DNA from: G963677085 sp963677085
GTDB taxonomy: Bacteria > Planctomycetota > Planctomycetia > Pirellulales > Thermoguttaceae
DNA length: 64,000 nt
Assembly (NCBI GenBank): GCA_963677085.2
Contig: CAXXFH010000005.1
Location: 372,001-436,000 of the forward strand
Direction of reading: 5' to 3'
The translations under genes and the position numbers were made by a program. Under the pieces are notes generated by a model. It was not told the origin of the DNA, did not search any database, and worked only from the letters and a program-made list of their open reading frames with translations. Below, one piece after another: positions 1 to 8,812 of the stretch; position 1 is the first letter of the stretch; every line of letters starts with the position of its first letter.

Positions 1-1306
1 TGTACTGGATACCAACATCGATATTCTGACAGAGGCCGCGTTCGGTGATCTCTCCCGTGGGCACGGTAAGCAGGTCCCGGGCCGACACCTGGACGTCGTC
101 GCGTTGGCGATCGATCTGGTGAGCTCCGGGCATCTTGGCATCGAACGCCTCTTTGGCAATACCAACCAATCCGGGATGAGCCACCCAGGTTCCATCGTGC
201 CCATCACCCGCTTCGCGTTCCTTGTCGGCTCGCACCTTGCCCAGTGCTTCGGCGTTAGCCTCCGGATCGTCCTTGATGGGAATCTGCGCGGCCATACCCC
301 CGATCGCGTGGATACCACGACGGTGGCATGTCTTAATCGCCAGCAACGAGTAGGAACGCATGCAGTGGGTCGTCATCGTCACCTGAGCTCGATCTGGCAT
401 AAGGAAATCGCGATGCGCATGGAGCTTTTTGATGATGCTGAAGATGTAGTCCCACCGCCCGCAATTAAGGCCGGCCGAGTGGTCGCGCAGTTCGTAGAGG
501 ATTTCGTCCATCTCGAAGGCGGCCAAGATAGTTTCGATCAACACGGTCGCCCGAATACTTCCTCGCGGAATCCCCAATTCATCCTGAGCCATATTGAAGA
601 CGTCGTTCCAAAGCCTTGCTTCTTTGTGGCTTTCCAGCTTGGGCAGATAGAAGTAAGGACCGGAACCTTTTTCCAGCAGCTTCTGCGCATTGTGGTAAAA
701 ATAGATACCAAAATCGAACAGAGCACCGGGAATGGGGCGACCGTCGAACAATACGTGTTTTTCCGGCAGATGCAGTCCTCGCGGACGCACGAGCAACGTG
801 GCCGTTCGCTCGTTGAGCGTATAATGTTTCCCTGCCGGATTGGTGTAGGTAATCGTCCCGTCGACGGCATCACGCAAGTTCAACTGCCCGCGCACGTTGT
901 TGGCCCACGTCGGCGAGTTCGAGTCTTCGAAGTCGGCCATATAGACGTTGGCGCCCGAGTTGAGCGCGTTGATCACCATCTTCCTGTCTACCGGGCCGGT
1001 AATCTCCACCCGACGATCTTGGAGGTCGTTGGGAATTGGCGCCACCGACCAGGTGTCCCCGCGTACGCGCGCGGTCTCGGGCAGGAAGTCGGGCAAGCTG
1101 CCGTCGTTGATCTCTTGCTGCCGTTCGCGTCGGGCGTGCAACAGTTGGTCGCGTTGTGACGTAAACTCACGCACGAGCTTCTCAACAAAACGAAGTGCCC
1201 CGGAGGTAAGTACTTCGGTCGCCTCTACAACTTGAGGGCCAACGACTTGCAGGCCTTCGGTTTGGGTTTGCCCTTCGGATCGGGCTTGAGGGTGCAATCG
1301 GCTCAC
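1..1306 (-). CDS. aceB: Malate synthase A, 3' end cut by window edge
   Basis: Condenses glyoxylate and acetyl-CoA to malate in the glyoxylate shunt. About 435 N-terminal residues are visible; the C-terminus lies outside the window. The translation carries an almost unbroken series of family signatures: YMADFEDSNSPTW near residue 122, LLVRPRGLHLPE with the glyoxylate-contacting arginine, YLPKLESHKEA, TVLIETILAAFEMDE, then GGMAAQIPIKDD and GHDGTWVAHPG. The GTG at 1306 is chosen as start because AAGGAG lies nine bases upstream of it. No isocitrate lyase gene is visible next to it; it could lie beyond the left edge or elsewhere. An ACT-domain malic enzyme lies about 2 kb away on the other strand, so both C4-acid branch enzymes are near each other, though not in one operon. 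Confidence 0.95.
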   Translation of the reverse strand, partial: MSRLHPQARSEGQTQTEGLQVVGPQVVEATEVLTSGALRFVEKLVREFTSQRDQLLHARRERQQEINDGSLPDFLPETARVRGDTWSVAPIPNDLQDRRVEITGPVDRKMVINALNSGANVYMADFEDSNSPTWANNVRGQLNLRDAVDGTITYTNPAGKHYTLNERTATLLVRPRGLHLPEKHVLFDGRPIPGALFDFGIYFYHNAQKLLEKGSGPYFYLPKLESHKEARLWNDVFNMAQDELGIPRGSIRATVLIETILAAFEMDEILYELRDHSAGLNCGRWDYIFSIIKKLHAHRDFLMPDRAQVTMTTHCMRSYSLLAIKTCHRRGIHAIGGMAAQIPIKDDPEANAEALGKVRADKEREAGDGHDGTWVAHPGLVGIAKEAFDAKMPGAHQIDRQRDDVQVSARDLLTVPTGEITERGLCQNIDVGIQY

Positions 1307-2182
1307 GGTCTTGATCTCCTTCTGAATGGGACAGTCGCAGGAACGTGCGTCCACTGACTACTGCCTCTGGATATCGACGGAATATCCGACTCACACCTCG
1401 ACCAAAGGCCTAACCTTGGCGACGGTGTGGTTGTGATCGAAAGGGCGGCAAGGCCGCCAGTCACACTGGTACTAACGCATCAACGCGAGAGACTGCTTCG
1501 GTTGGACGCACATCTTTTCCAAAAACCCCGCGATTCTGGGTGTTTGCGTCACAGAAGCGACTCCCGCCCAAGTGTCACAACAGCGGACACCGGCCGAATT
1601 CCGACCGTGTGCTGCCGGACGTAGGTTCGTGCTGCCGATTACTTGAAGAGTAGTACCGTCGACTGATTCGGCAGCGATGAAATGCAGAACTCTCTCCTGC
1701 CCGACCGCCAGAGGCTGCGAAAGGATATCTGCGGGTGATCAGGCGCAGAGCAAGGTCTCTGTCAACCGTATGACAATGCGCTATGTGCAAAACTCACTTA
1801 CTCACCGGTTTGTTCCTTGTATCCATGGACAATCACCCCAGTGTCGCAAGCAAGCGGCTTTTGGACACGTCTTAACTGAATAATAGCAACGTGGGTGGCC
1901 GAGTCAATTCGCGCATTGCGCAAATGCAGCATCGTCGCCCTGGCAACGCATTACGCAGGGCCGCCAACCAAACCGGTGCTACCGCACCCCAGCAAGGTCC
2001 CGCGTCCGTTGGTCGCTAATCCTTAATCCTTGTGACAAACGCAATGATCTTCGATGTCAGTAGTTCCGAGGAATTTCCGGCACGACCGTGGACATCCATA
2101 CCTGCGTTTCGCGAGAATCGCCAAGAGGCGAAAATGCTTTAAAAATCGCAACGCTTCGATGCGCCGGACGGGGGATGCACTG
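1307..2182. other. Intergenic region, no supported gene
   Basis: About 880 bases between the aceB start and the end of the phaR-like gene. Short open frames exist on both strands but none has a recognisable domain or a convincing ribosome binding site. A copy of the dispersed CCGTTGGTCGC motif lies at about 2003-2016. I see no tRNA or terminator. Confidence 0.6.
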
Positions 2183-2803
2183 CTACGAAACGTCGGAGTC
2201 TTTTAGTTGTAGTGTCGCCAACTCCTGGCGAAGCGTTTTGATTTGCACGGCCAGTTCGTCTACGGTAGCACGCAAGGCTGCTGCCTCCCGAGTATCCTGG
2301 AGCGGAGTGTTCGACGGGCTCTCTTCGGACAAGACACCTTGCCGACTCCCGATTTCGGAAGTCGGTACCGCCGCGAATTGCTTGAGAACATCGGCCCACC
2401 CATAGTGCAGTAGGAAGGGCTCCCGAATTCCCAGGACATCGCGAAGGTAGCCTTCGAAGGCGCGACGCGATTCGAAAAAGGCCAGCATTGCCTGATTGAA
2501 ATACGTGTCGACAAAGTCGAGCACCATTTCCTGATTCGTACGCACGAGTTGATGCAGGAGCTCGACGGGAAAGGCTTGCAGCTTTGGAGGATCACGCTCG
2601 ATAATAATCTGGGCGAGCACCTTGGCAGAAATGTCCTGCTTTGTCTTCGAGTCGGTGATACAAACCCGACTTCCATTGCGGATCAATTCTTGGATATCGG
2701 CCAAAGACACATATCGGCTGTGGCTGGTGTCGTAGAAGCGCCGGTTGGGATACCGGTGGATTTCGACCGTTGGACAGTCGCTGGTTTCGTTTGGGTTTGG
2801 CAT
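2183..2803 (-). CDS. Polyhydroxyalkanoate synthesis regulator, PhaR-like
   Basis: A 206-residue protein with the N-terminal PHA accumulation regulator DNA-binding domain: HRYPNRRFYDT at residues 16-26, followed by SRYVSLADIQELI and a segment resembling VCITDSKTKQDIS. In proteobacteria such proteins bind both DNA and PHA granules and repress phasin genes. The middle segment (ELLHQLVRTNQEMVLDF, then YFNQAMLAFF) matches the family's second repeat region, and the last 35 residues form a likely coiled coil (ATVDELAVQIKTLRQELATL). A longer frame opens with TTG at 2863, but the ATG at 2803 places the family domain close to the N-terminus and is preferred; neither has a strong Shine-Dalgarno. No PHA synthase or phasin is visible nearby. 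Confidence 0.88.
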   Translation of the reverse strand: MPNPNETSDCPTVEIHRYPNRRFYDTSHSRYVSLADIQELIRNGSRVCITDSKTKQDISAKVLAQIIIERDPPKLQAFPVELLHQLVRTNQEMVLDFVDTYFNQAMLAFFESRRAFEGYLRDVLGIREPFLLHYGWADVLKQFAAVPTSEIGSRQGVLSEESPSNTPLQDTREAAALRATVDELAVQIKTLRQELATLQLKDSDVS

Positions 2804-3182
2804 GGTCGATTGTCGCACGGGGTGTCTTCTCAAGCAGACGATTTCTTTTTCTTCAGCAGCCAAAACATTCCGCTTTCCAAGCCCGCTGCGCTACTAACCT
2901 CAAAGATCGTTAAGTCTTTCACAAGGTTTGGGGGCCATCGGAAGCGGGTTTCTGACAAAGGTGTGGTAGCACCGGTTTGGTCGGCGGCCCTGCCTCCCTA
3001 TGACACGGCGGCGCTACGGCGAACACCGCCATCAGCCATGGCACAACTGCTTAATGTTGCCGAAGCACAAATCCGTGTTTACCACGCAAAACGCTTTGTC
3101 GCTGCTGTTGGGCCGCCTAGAATTGTACGAGCACCACCCGGTAGAACCAGTCCCAATTGGCAACATTTCCCCTTTTCGAGCC
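2804..3182. other. Divergent intergenic region
   Basis: About 380 bases between the divergently transcribed PhaR-like and malic enzyme genes. It must hold both promoters, but I see no clear -35/-10 pair or palindrome. Confidence 0.5.
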
Positions 3183-4616
3183 ATGAAACGCCAAAGTCCT
3201 TCCTATAGTCTTACGATGCGTCTTCGCTATGCCGATCGGCCCGGACAATTGGGTAAGATCACAACTGCCATCGGCACGGCCGACGGTATGATCTACGGCG
3301 TCGACACGGTTGACGTCGTCCAAGGCCGCATTACCCGCGACATCACGGTCACCGCCCGCGATGTCGACCACGGCCAGCAGATTGTCCAAGCGGTCCGCGA
3401 CATCGAGGACGTCAAGGTGTTGCGGGTTTCGGATCGTACCTATCTGGTTCACCTCGGCGGCAAGGTCGAAATTCGGGCAAAGTGCCAAGTGCGTACCCGC
3501 GACGATCTGTCGATGGTATACACGCCGGGGGTCGCCCGGGTGTGCCGATCGATCCACGAAGACCCCGAGGCGGCCTTCGCCCTGACGATTCGCCGAAACT
3601 GCGTGGCCGTGGTGTCCGACGGTTCCGCAGTGCTTGGCTTGGGAAATATCGGTGCGCGGGCAGCCATGCCGGTAATGGAAGGCAAGGCGGTATTGTTCAA
3701 AGAATTCGCCGATGTCGACGCGTTTCCCATCTGCCTCGACACGCAGGAAGTAGAAGCGATTATCGATACGTGCTGCTATCTGGCACCGACTTTCGGCGGG
3801 ATTAACCTGGAGGACATTTCTTCGCCTCGTTGCGTGGAAATCGAAGAGCGGCTTGCCGAGCGCGTGGACATTCCCGTTTTTCACGATGACCAACACGGCA
3901 CGGCGATCGTTGTGTTGGCCGCCCTGCAAAACGCGCTGAAACAGGTCGACAAGCAGTTGCAGGACATTCACGTAACGATTTGCGGGGCCGGTGCGGCTGG
4001 ACTGGCCATTACGCGGCTGCTCATGGCGGCCGGTGTTCAGCGATTGATTCTCTGCGACCGCGAGGGAGCGATCAGCCGAGAGCACGTATGCGAATCGAAC
4101 CCGGTCAAGAAGTGGCTGGCCGAAAACACAAACCCAGACGGACAATGCGGAACGCTCAGCGAAGTGATTCGCGGTTCGGATGTGTTCATCGGCGTTTCTG
4201 CGGCAAACGTGCTGACGGTCGACGACGTACGTTCGATGGGAAGCAACCCGATTGTTTTCGCCCTGGCCAATCCCGACCCTGAGATTGACCCCGAGTTGGC
4301 CGCTCCGCATGCCGCCATTGTAGCCACCGGACGTTCGGACTATCCGAATCAGATCAACAACGTGCTTTGTTTTCCCGGCTTCTTTCGTGGGATGCTTGAT
4401 GTACGTGCCTGCCGGGTGGTCAACGCGATGAAAATGGCGGCCGCCCAGGCCATCGCCGAGGTGATTCCCGCCGCCGATGTCAGCACCGACTACATTATCC
4501 CCAGCGTGTTCGATCGCCGGGTATCTCGGGCAGTCGCCCGAGCCGTCGCCCAGGCGGCGGTCGAGACCGGGGCCGCCCGTCGCCAGGCCAAGCCCGGCTA
4601 CCGCATTCACGCGTAG
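3183..4616 (+). CDS. NAD(P)-dependent malic enzyme with N-terminal ACT domain
   Basis: Oxidatively decarboxylates malate to pyruvate. The 477-residue protein begins with an ACT regulatory domain (residues about 8-85: YSLTMRLRYADRPGQLG, DVDHGQQIVQAVRDIEDVKVL), then the malic enzyme N-domain (VYTPGVARVCRSI with the catalytic tyrosine, GLGNIGARAAMPVMEGKA, FGGINLEDI, FHDDQHGTA) and the NAD-binding domain (ICGAGAAGLAITRLL). It lacks the C-terminal phosphotransacetylase-like domain of MaeB enzymes. The ACT domain suggests allosteric control by an amino acid; this is inference. The ATG at 3183 is chosen because an upstream in-frame extension from 3000 has no domain content. The gene stands alone, followed by the TetR regulator. 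Confidence 0.93.
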   Translation: MKRQSPSYSLTMRLRYADRPGQLGKITTAIGTADGMIYGVDTVDVVQGRITRDITVTARDVDHGQQIVQAVRDIEDVKVLRVSDRTYLVHLGGKVEIRAKCQVRTRDDLSMVYTPGVARVCRSIHEDPEAAFALTIRRNCVAVVSDGSAVLGLGNIGARAAMPVMEGKAVLFKEFADVDAFPICLDTQEVEAIIDTCCYLAPTFGGINLEDISSPRCVEIEERLAERVDIPVFHDDQHGTAIVVLAALQNALKQVDKQLQDIHVTICGAGAAGLAITRLLMAAGVQRLILCDREGAISREHVCESNPVKKWLAENTNPDGQCGTLSEVIRGSDVFIGVSAANVLTVDDVRSMGSNPIVFALANPDPEIDPELAAPHAAIVATGRSDYPNQINNVLCFPGFFRGMLDVRACRVVNAMKMAAAQAIAEVIPAADVSTDYIIPSVFDRRVSRAVARAVAQAAVETGAARRQAKPGYRIHA

Positions 4617-4670
4617 CACGCCCGGCGATTGCCGCCATCGACCGCCGACGAAAATCTGGGGCCCGGCCAC

Positions 4671-4699
4671 TTGACACATTCCATACTGGCTGGTATGGT
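4671..4699 (+). promoter_or_regulatory. Sigma-70-like promoter of the TetR gene
   Basis: TTGACA at 4671-4676, a 17-base spacer, and TATGGT at 4694-4699. This matches the vegetative consensus well and lies 42 bases before the TetR start codon. It is embedded in the palindrome described separately. Confidence 0.7.
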
Positions 4700-4707
4700 A
4701 CGTGTCA
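4672..4707. promoter_or_regulatory. Two-tier palindromic operator over the TetR promoter
   Basis: A 36-bp dyad centred at 4689.5. The outer half-sites are TGACAC (4672-4677) and GTGTCA (4702-4707); the inner half-sites are CCATAC (4681-4686) and GTATGG (4693-4698). Both pairs are exact and share one centre. The site covers the -35, the spacer and the -10, so a TetR dimer (or two dimers) bound here would block its own transcription. Autoregulation is inference from position. Confidence 0.75.
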
Positions 4708-4740
4708 GGTTGTGAGTCTGTTCCCCGCGAGGATCCCCCG

Positions 4741-5364
4741 ATGCCCGTGCTTGCCCCGGAAATGCGGTTGAAATTGGCCGAGAGCGCCTTTGCGTTATTT
4801 GCGCAGCGGGGGATCAAAAACGTCAATCTTGATGCCGTTGCCGCCCACGCCGGCGTTACCAAAGGCAGTCTCTACTGGCACTACAAGTCGAAGAAAGAAC
4901 TGATCGTCGCCGCCTGCGCCCACTATTACCGCCAGTGGCAACAGCAAGCGTATAGAGAAATGGCGACGACCGCCGATCCGCTCGATCAGTTTCGGCGCGT
5001 GTTGCGTTTTTCGGTGCAAAGTTGCCTTTTCGACCGGGCAAACCGGGTGTTTACGACCGAGATCTTCGCGCTCTCGCTGCAGGACGACGAAATCCGTGCC
5101 GGTTGGGCCCAGTTCTACGATACCGTGCGTGAATTGTACGTCGGGCTGTTGCGTTCCGCGCGGAGCGCCGGCCAGATCGACGTGGACGATCCCCGCCAGG
5201 CCGTCGATTGGATGTTGGCCGCGATTGAGGGGGTCAAGCAACGGGCAGCCTTCGAGCCGCAAATCTGCACGCCGAAACAGCGCGAAGAAATCGTCGAGGG
5301 GCTACTGCAGATCGCCGCCCGGGTAAGCGGCCCGTCCACTGCCGCCGAGAGTGAACCATACTAA
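4741..5364 (+). CDS. TetR/AcrR family transcriptional regulator
   Basis: A 207-residue ligand-responsive repressor. The N-terminal TetR domain is clear: ALFAQRGIKNVNLDAVAAHAGVTKGSLYWHYKSKKELI at about residues 19-57, a helix-turn-helix with the family's typical YWHYKSKKEL end. The C-terminal ligand domain is helical and not assignable to a ligand. The ATG at 4741 is chosen because GAGG lies upstream at suitable spacing and because the strong promoter ends just before it; an upstream GTG at 4702 lies inside the operator. The nearest downstream gene in the same direction, the Gfo/Idh oxidoreductase, starts 152 bases after its stop and may or may not be a target. Confidence 0.92.
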   Translation: MPVLAPEMRLKLAESAFALFAQRGIKNVNLDAVAAHAGVTKGSLYWHYKSKKELIVAACAHYYRQWQQQAYREMATTADPLDQFRRVLRFSVQSCLFDRANRVFTTEIFALSLQDDEIRAGWAQFYDTVRELYVGLLRSARSAGQIDVDDPRQAVDWMLAAIEGVKQRAAFEPQICTPKQREEIVEGLLQIAARVSGPSTAAESEPY

Positions 5365-5516
5365 ACAGGATAGCACGTCTTCGCCGTGCGGCGCGCGGCC
5401 ACAGAACGAGCGCATAACACCTATCCGGAAGACAAGAAGAGGTGATTTGCTGCCTACCCGTGTTCGGTTTGACCCAACGATTGCATCGCCTACCGTCCCC
5501 ACCGAAAGGACCAGCC

Positions 5517-6836
5517 ATGGCCACGTCTCCTCAGTCGCAAGAATCGCGTTCTCCATCACGGCGCACCTTTTTGAAACAAGCCGTTGCCACCTCGTTCGGT
5601 ACGGCAGCCGGATTGGGCATTGCCCCAAATGTCCATGCCGCCGGAAGCGATGTTATCAAAATCGGTATGATTGGCTGCGGCGGCCGTTGCTCCGGCGCAG
5701 CCGCTCAGGCTCTGAAGGCCGGAACCGAAGTGCGGCTTGTGGCCATGTGTGACGTCTTCGGCGATCGGCTTCAAGCCAGCCGCAAGACACTATCGACACA
5801 ATCACCCGACCAGGTGGCCGTCGACGACGACCATTGCTTCGTCGGGTTCGATGGCTACCAGAAGGTGATCGACAGCGTCGACGTGGTGTTGATCGCGTGC
5901 GCCTCAAAGTTTCATCCGATGTATTCCGAAGCGGCCATCAAGGCTGGCAAGCACGTGTTTGTAGAAAAACCCCATGGCATCGACCCCGTCGGCGTACGGC
6001 GTATGAAAGCAACTTGCGACCTTGCCAAACAAAAGGGACTGAGTCTCGTTTCCGGATTGCAGAGTCGATACCATCCGGGCTGGCAAGAGACCATGAAGCG
6101 TATCCATGATGGAGCGATCGGAGATATCGTTGCCATGCAATCGATGTTTCTTCGAGGTCCCTACCGGGTGATTCAACGCGATCCAAAGCTCACAGAAACA
6201 GAGTACCAATTCAGCAACTGGTACCATTTTCGCTGGCTTTCGGGCGACGATGTGCCGCAGTCGTTGGTGCACAATGTCGACCGAATGTCTTGGGCAATGC
6301 AAGAAGAAATGCCCAAGTGGGCCTTTGGTCTGGCAGGAAGGTCGTCGTCGTTCGGCGAGGTCTTCGGCGATATGTTTGACCATCACACGGCAGTTTACGA
6401 GTACGAAAGTGGCGCCCGGCTTTATGCCCTCTGTCGCACCCAAAATGGCTGCTACAACAACAGCACGGACATCATTATGGGCACGAAAGGGACCTGCTAC
6501 CTGGGGCCATGCAAGATCGAAGGAGAAACCAACTGGCGATACCGCGGGCCTCACGATAACCCTTACCAGCTCGAACAAAACGCACTGATCGATTCGGTGC
6601 GCAAGGGTGAACCGATCAACAGCGGATACCACATGGCCAACAGCACGATGATCGGTGTATTGGGACAAATTGCCTGTTATACGGGCAAGTCGACTACGTG
6701 GGACGAGGTCCAAAAATGCGACATGCACTATGGGCCGGCACCGGAGGAGTCGAATTTCCAAACCACGCCGCCAAGTGTCCCCGACACGACGGGCAACTAT
6801 CCGCTGCCGCTGCCGGGAATCTCGAAGCTGGCTTGA
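5517..6836 (+). CDS. Tat-exported Gfo/Idh/MocA family oxidoreductase
   Basis: A 439-residue NAD(P)-dependent sugar oxidoreductase. The N-terminus has a twin-arginine signal (SRRTFLKQ at residues 14-21 followed by a hydrophobic stretch ending HAAG near residue 43), so the mature protein probably acts outside the cytoplasmic membrane. The Rossmann motif IGMIGCGGRCSG follows, then the family's VEKPHGID near residue 150. Planctomycetes carry many such Tat-exported members. The ATG at 5517 is preferred over the longer frame because AAAGGA lies just upstream and the Tat motif then starts near the N-terminus. It is followed by ThuA-like and isomerase genes, a combination seen in 3-keto-sugar pathways; the substrate is unknown. 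Confidence 0.93.
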   Translation: MATSPQSQESRSPSRRTFLKQAVATSFGTAAGLGIAPNVHAAGSDVIKIGMIGCGGRCSGAAAQALKAGTEVRLVAMCDVFGDRLQASRKTLSTQSPDQVAVDDDHCFVGFDGYQKVIDSVDVVLIACASKFHPMYSEAAIKAGKHVFVEKPHGIDPVGVRRMKATCDLAKQKGLSLVSGLQSRYHPGWQETMKRIHDGAIGDIVAMQSMFLRGPYRVIQRDPKLTETEYQFSNWYHFRWLSGDDVPQSLVHNVDRMSWAMQEEMPKWAFGLAGRSSSFGEVFGDMFDHHTAVYEYESGARLYALCRTQNGCYNNSTDIIMGTKGTCYLGPCKIEGETNWRYRGPHDNPYQLEQNALIDSVRKGEPINSGYHMANSTMIGVLGQIACYTGKSTTWDEVQKCDMHYGPAPEESNFQTTPPSVPDTTGNYPLPLPGISKLA

Positions 6837-6909
6837 ATGGCAACCGCCCCCTCTCGGCCATTGACATCACGTTCACCAATTGCTCTGAACCCACGCAAGG
6901 TAAGACCCC

Positions 6910-7662
6910 ATGCGCACATTCCTCTCCGCGATCCTGGTTGCCGTACTAATCGCATCGGCATCGAAGGGCGAAGCAGCGGAAAAGCCGGTCCGCGTGCTTC
7001 TTGTGACGGGCGTCGACTATGTGGGGCATCACTGGAAAGAAACGGCCCCGGCCCTTCGCCGCGTCCTCGAGCAGGACAAACAGCTTGACGTGCGGATCGT
7101 CGACGATCCTGCCTTTCTGGCAACACCGGTCATCTTCGACTACGACGTGCTCTTCCTGCATTTCAAGAACTACGATCCGATTCCCCGGGAAACCGAAGTG
7201 CGAAAGAATCTTTGCCACTTCGTCGAACAAGGCAAGGGACTCGTGCTTTTTCACTTCGCTTGCGGAGCGTTTGAGGACTGGCCGGAATTCGAGAAGCTTG
7301 CCGGTCGGGTGTGGGATAAGAAGAAGCGGGGACACGATCCCCATGGGGCGTTTACCGTGGAGATTACCGCACCGCAACACCCGATTGCCCGGGAAATGAC
7401 CAGTTTTGAGGTCGTCGACGAATTGTATACATGTCTCGGCGGAACGCAGCCCATTGAGGTTTTGGCTACCGCCCGTTCCAAGGTCGACGGCCAGGAGTAC
7501 CCGATGGCTTTTGTGTTTTCGTACGGCAAAGGCCGGGTGTTTCACACACTATTGGGGCACGACGCTCGTGCCATCGACACGCCCGGCGTGGGCAGTCTCC
7601 TGCGGCGGGCCTGCTTGTGGACGGCAGGAACAATGCGCCAGGAACGCAAAGAAACTGAATGA
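6910..7662 (+). CDS. Secreted ThuA-like domain protein
   Basis: A 250-residue protein with a cleavable signal peptide (MRTFLSAILVAVLIASASKGEA) and a ThuA-like, class I glutamine amidotransferase-like fold: VRVLLVTGVDYVGHHWKETAP, FDYDVLFLHFKNYDP, GKGLVLFHFACGAFEDWPEF, HPIAREMTSFEVVDELYTCL and GKGRVFHTLLGHDARAI. ThuA is linked to trehalose and sucrose utilisation through 3-keto intermediates in rhizobia. It begins 73 bases after the Gfo/Idh gene on the same strand, so the two are likely cotranscribed and may act on the same exported sugar; the enzyme activity is unproven. Confidence 0.88.
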   Translation: MRTFLSAILVAVLIASASKGEAAEKPVRVLLVTGVDYVGHHWKETAPALRRVLEQDKQLDVRIVDDPAFLATPVIFDYDVLFLHFKNYDPIPRETEVRKNLCHFVEQGKGLVLFHFACGAFEDWPEFEKLAGRVWDKKKRGHDPHGAFTVEITAPQHPIAREMTSFEVVDELYTCLGGTQPIEVLATARSKVDGQEYPMAFVFSYGKGRVFHTLLGHDARAIDTPGVGSLLRRACLWTAGTMRQERKETE

Positions 7663-7728
7663 TGTTTTGCTTATATTAAGCGCGGGTGACATGCTCGCGC
7701 AAGCGTGGGCAGGCAGATTGTTGCCCCG

Positions 7729-7753
7729 TCCCAGGGGATATAACCCCCTGGGA
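7729..7753 (+). terminator. GC-rich hairpin, possible terminator
   Basis: TCCCAGGGG (7729-7737), a seven-base loop, and CCCCTGGGA (7745-7753) form a perfect nine-pair stem followed by TTTGTGTT. The T-tract is weak, so this may be an intrinsic terminator or only a hairpin separating the ThuA gene from the isomerase gene. Confidence 0.4.
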
Positions 7754-7818
7754 TTTGTGTTGCTGCACGATCAATCGAGGATTCAACAAACGTGCGCACG
7801 ACGATGAAAGGAAGTGCC

Positions 7819-8694
7819 ATGCAGATCGGGTTTCATACTGACGCCTTCAACTCGGCCTATTGGAACTTCGAAAAATGTCTGCAATGGGCCGAGCAGCACG
7901 ATGTGCACTGGATCGAATGCGGGGTGATCGACGGGGTCAGTTGGATTCATGGCCTCGGATATCAACCGCACGTTGTCCTGTACGACGACCCGTTGTTGCT
8001 GCGACGGAAAATGGAGAACTACGGCGTTCGTTTTTCGCAGATCGACGCAGCCTATCCCCTGTCGGGCAAGGACGGGCCGCTGTATGGTGTGCCGTATGTT
8101 CTAAAAAGCATCCCCTGGGCAAAACACGCCGGATGCGAGCGGATTGCCACGACCGACGGCCTGCATCAGCCGGAGGGACTCGACGATCCGCAAGCAATGG
8201 ACCTGATGAAACGAAGCTACGAACAGATCATCGAGGTGGCCGAGGCCTACGAGATTGTCATCAACATCGAGGTCCACGGCTATTTCACCACCAACCCCGA
8301 CCGGCTGGGCGAAATGCTTGCGTTTGTCGACAGCCCGTATTTGCGGATGAACCTCGACACGGGCAACAGTTTCATCGCCGGCCAGGACCCCACGGAGTTT
8401 GCCCGACGTTTTGCCGACAAAGTTTCTCATGTCCACGTCAAAGACGTTAGCCAGTCGTTGGCGGCCGCCGTACGGGGCGAGGACACAGGCATTGCCGTAA
8501 GCCAGTGTGCGTTGGGCGATGGCGTCAATGCCGAAAACATCCGTCAATGCCTCGACATCTTGCGCAACGCAGGCTACGACGGCATCCTCAGCATGGAATG
8601 CGAAGGCCAGGGTGGTCCGATGATCGAACGCTCGCTCAGTTGGCTGCGCGGCGTGCTTTCCGAGTTGGAAAGCCCCACCGCGGCACACCATTGA
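7819..8694 (+). CDS. Sugar phosphate isomerase/epimerase, AP endonuclease 2-like TIM barrel
   Basis: A 291-residue cytoplasmic protein of the xylose isomerase-like TIM barrel superfamily. Seen: the opening IGFHTDAFNSAYWNFEKCL, WIECGVIDG, metal-ligand-type segments INIEVHGYF, LRMNLDTGNSF, HVHVKDV and the closing ILSMECEGQGG. The glutamate, aspartate and histidine in these strands are the usual metal ligands. No signal peptide is present, unlike the two genes before it. The ATG at 7819 has AAAGGAAG a few bases upstream; two earlier in-frame starts at 7792 and 7804 are less likely. It is probably part of the same sugar catabolic set, although a GC-rich hairpin separates it from the ThuA gene. 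Confidence 0.87.
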   Translation: MQIGFHTDAFNSAYWNFEKCLQWAEQHDVHWIECGVIDGVSWIHGLGYQPHVVLYDDPLLLRRKMENYGVRFSQIDAAYPLSGKDGPLYGVPYVLKSIPWAKHAGCERIATTDGLHQPEGLDDPQAMDLMKRSYEQIIEVAEAYEIVINIEVHGYFTTNPDRLGEMLAFVDSPYLRMNLDTGNSFIAGQDPTEFARRFADKVSHVHVKDVSQSLAAAVRGEDTGIAVSQCALGDGVNAENIRQCLDILRNAGYDGILSMECEGQGGPMIERSLSWLRGVLSELESPTAAHH

Positions 8695-8728
8695 GCTACC
8701 GCGGGGGCAACCTTGGAATGACCTTCTG

Positions 8729-8790
8729 GGTGCCACTGACTGGCTTGTCAGCCAATGCCGAGCACGGGCATACAAGCTGCCCGTGGCACC
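8729..8790. repeat. Three-stem intergenic repeat, copy A
   Basis: A 62-bp element bounded by GGTGCCAC (8729-8736) and GTGGCACC (8783-8790). Inside are two further hairpins, TGGCT/AGCCA and CGGGC/GCCCG, giving a cloverleaf-like fold. Copies B (13422-13482) and C (23107-23168) are clearly homologous. It lies between two convergent gene ends. Confidence 0.8.
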
Positions 8791-8812
8791 AGTCAAACGA
8801 ATACTGACAACA

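Noticed and set aside
104..1159. 351-residue plus-strand frame over aceB
   Set aside because: It is the antisense shadow of malate synthase; the minus strand has the full set of family motifs.
3117..4862. 581-residue minus-strand frame over the malic enzyme
   Set aside because: Antisense shadow; it also runs into the TetR gene and shows no domain.
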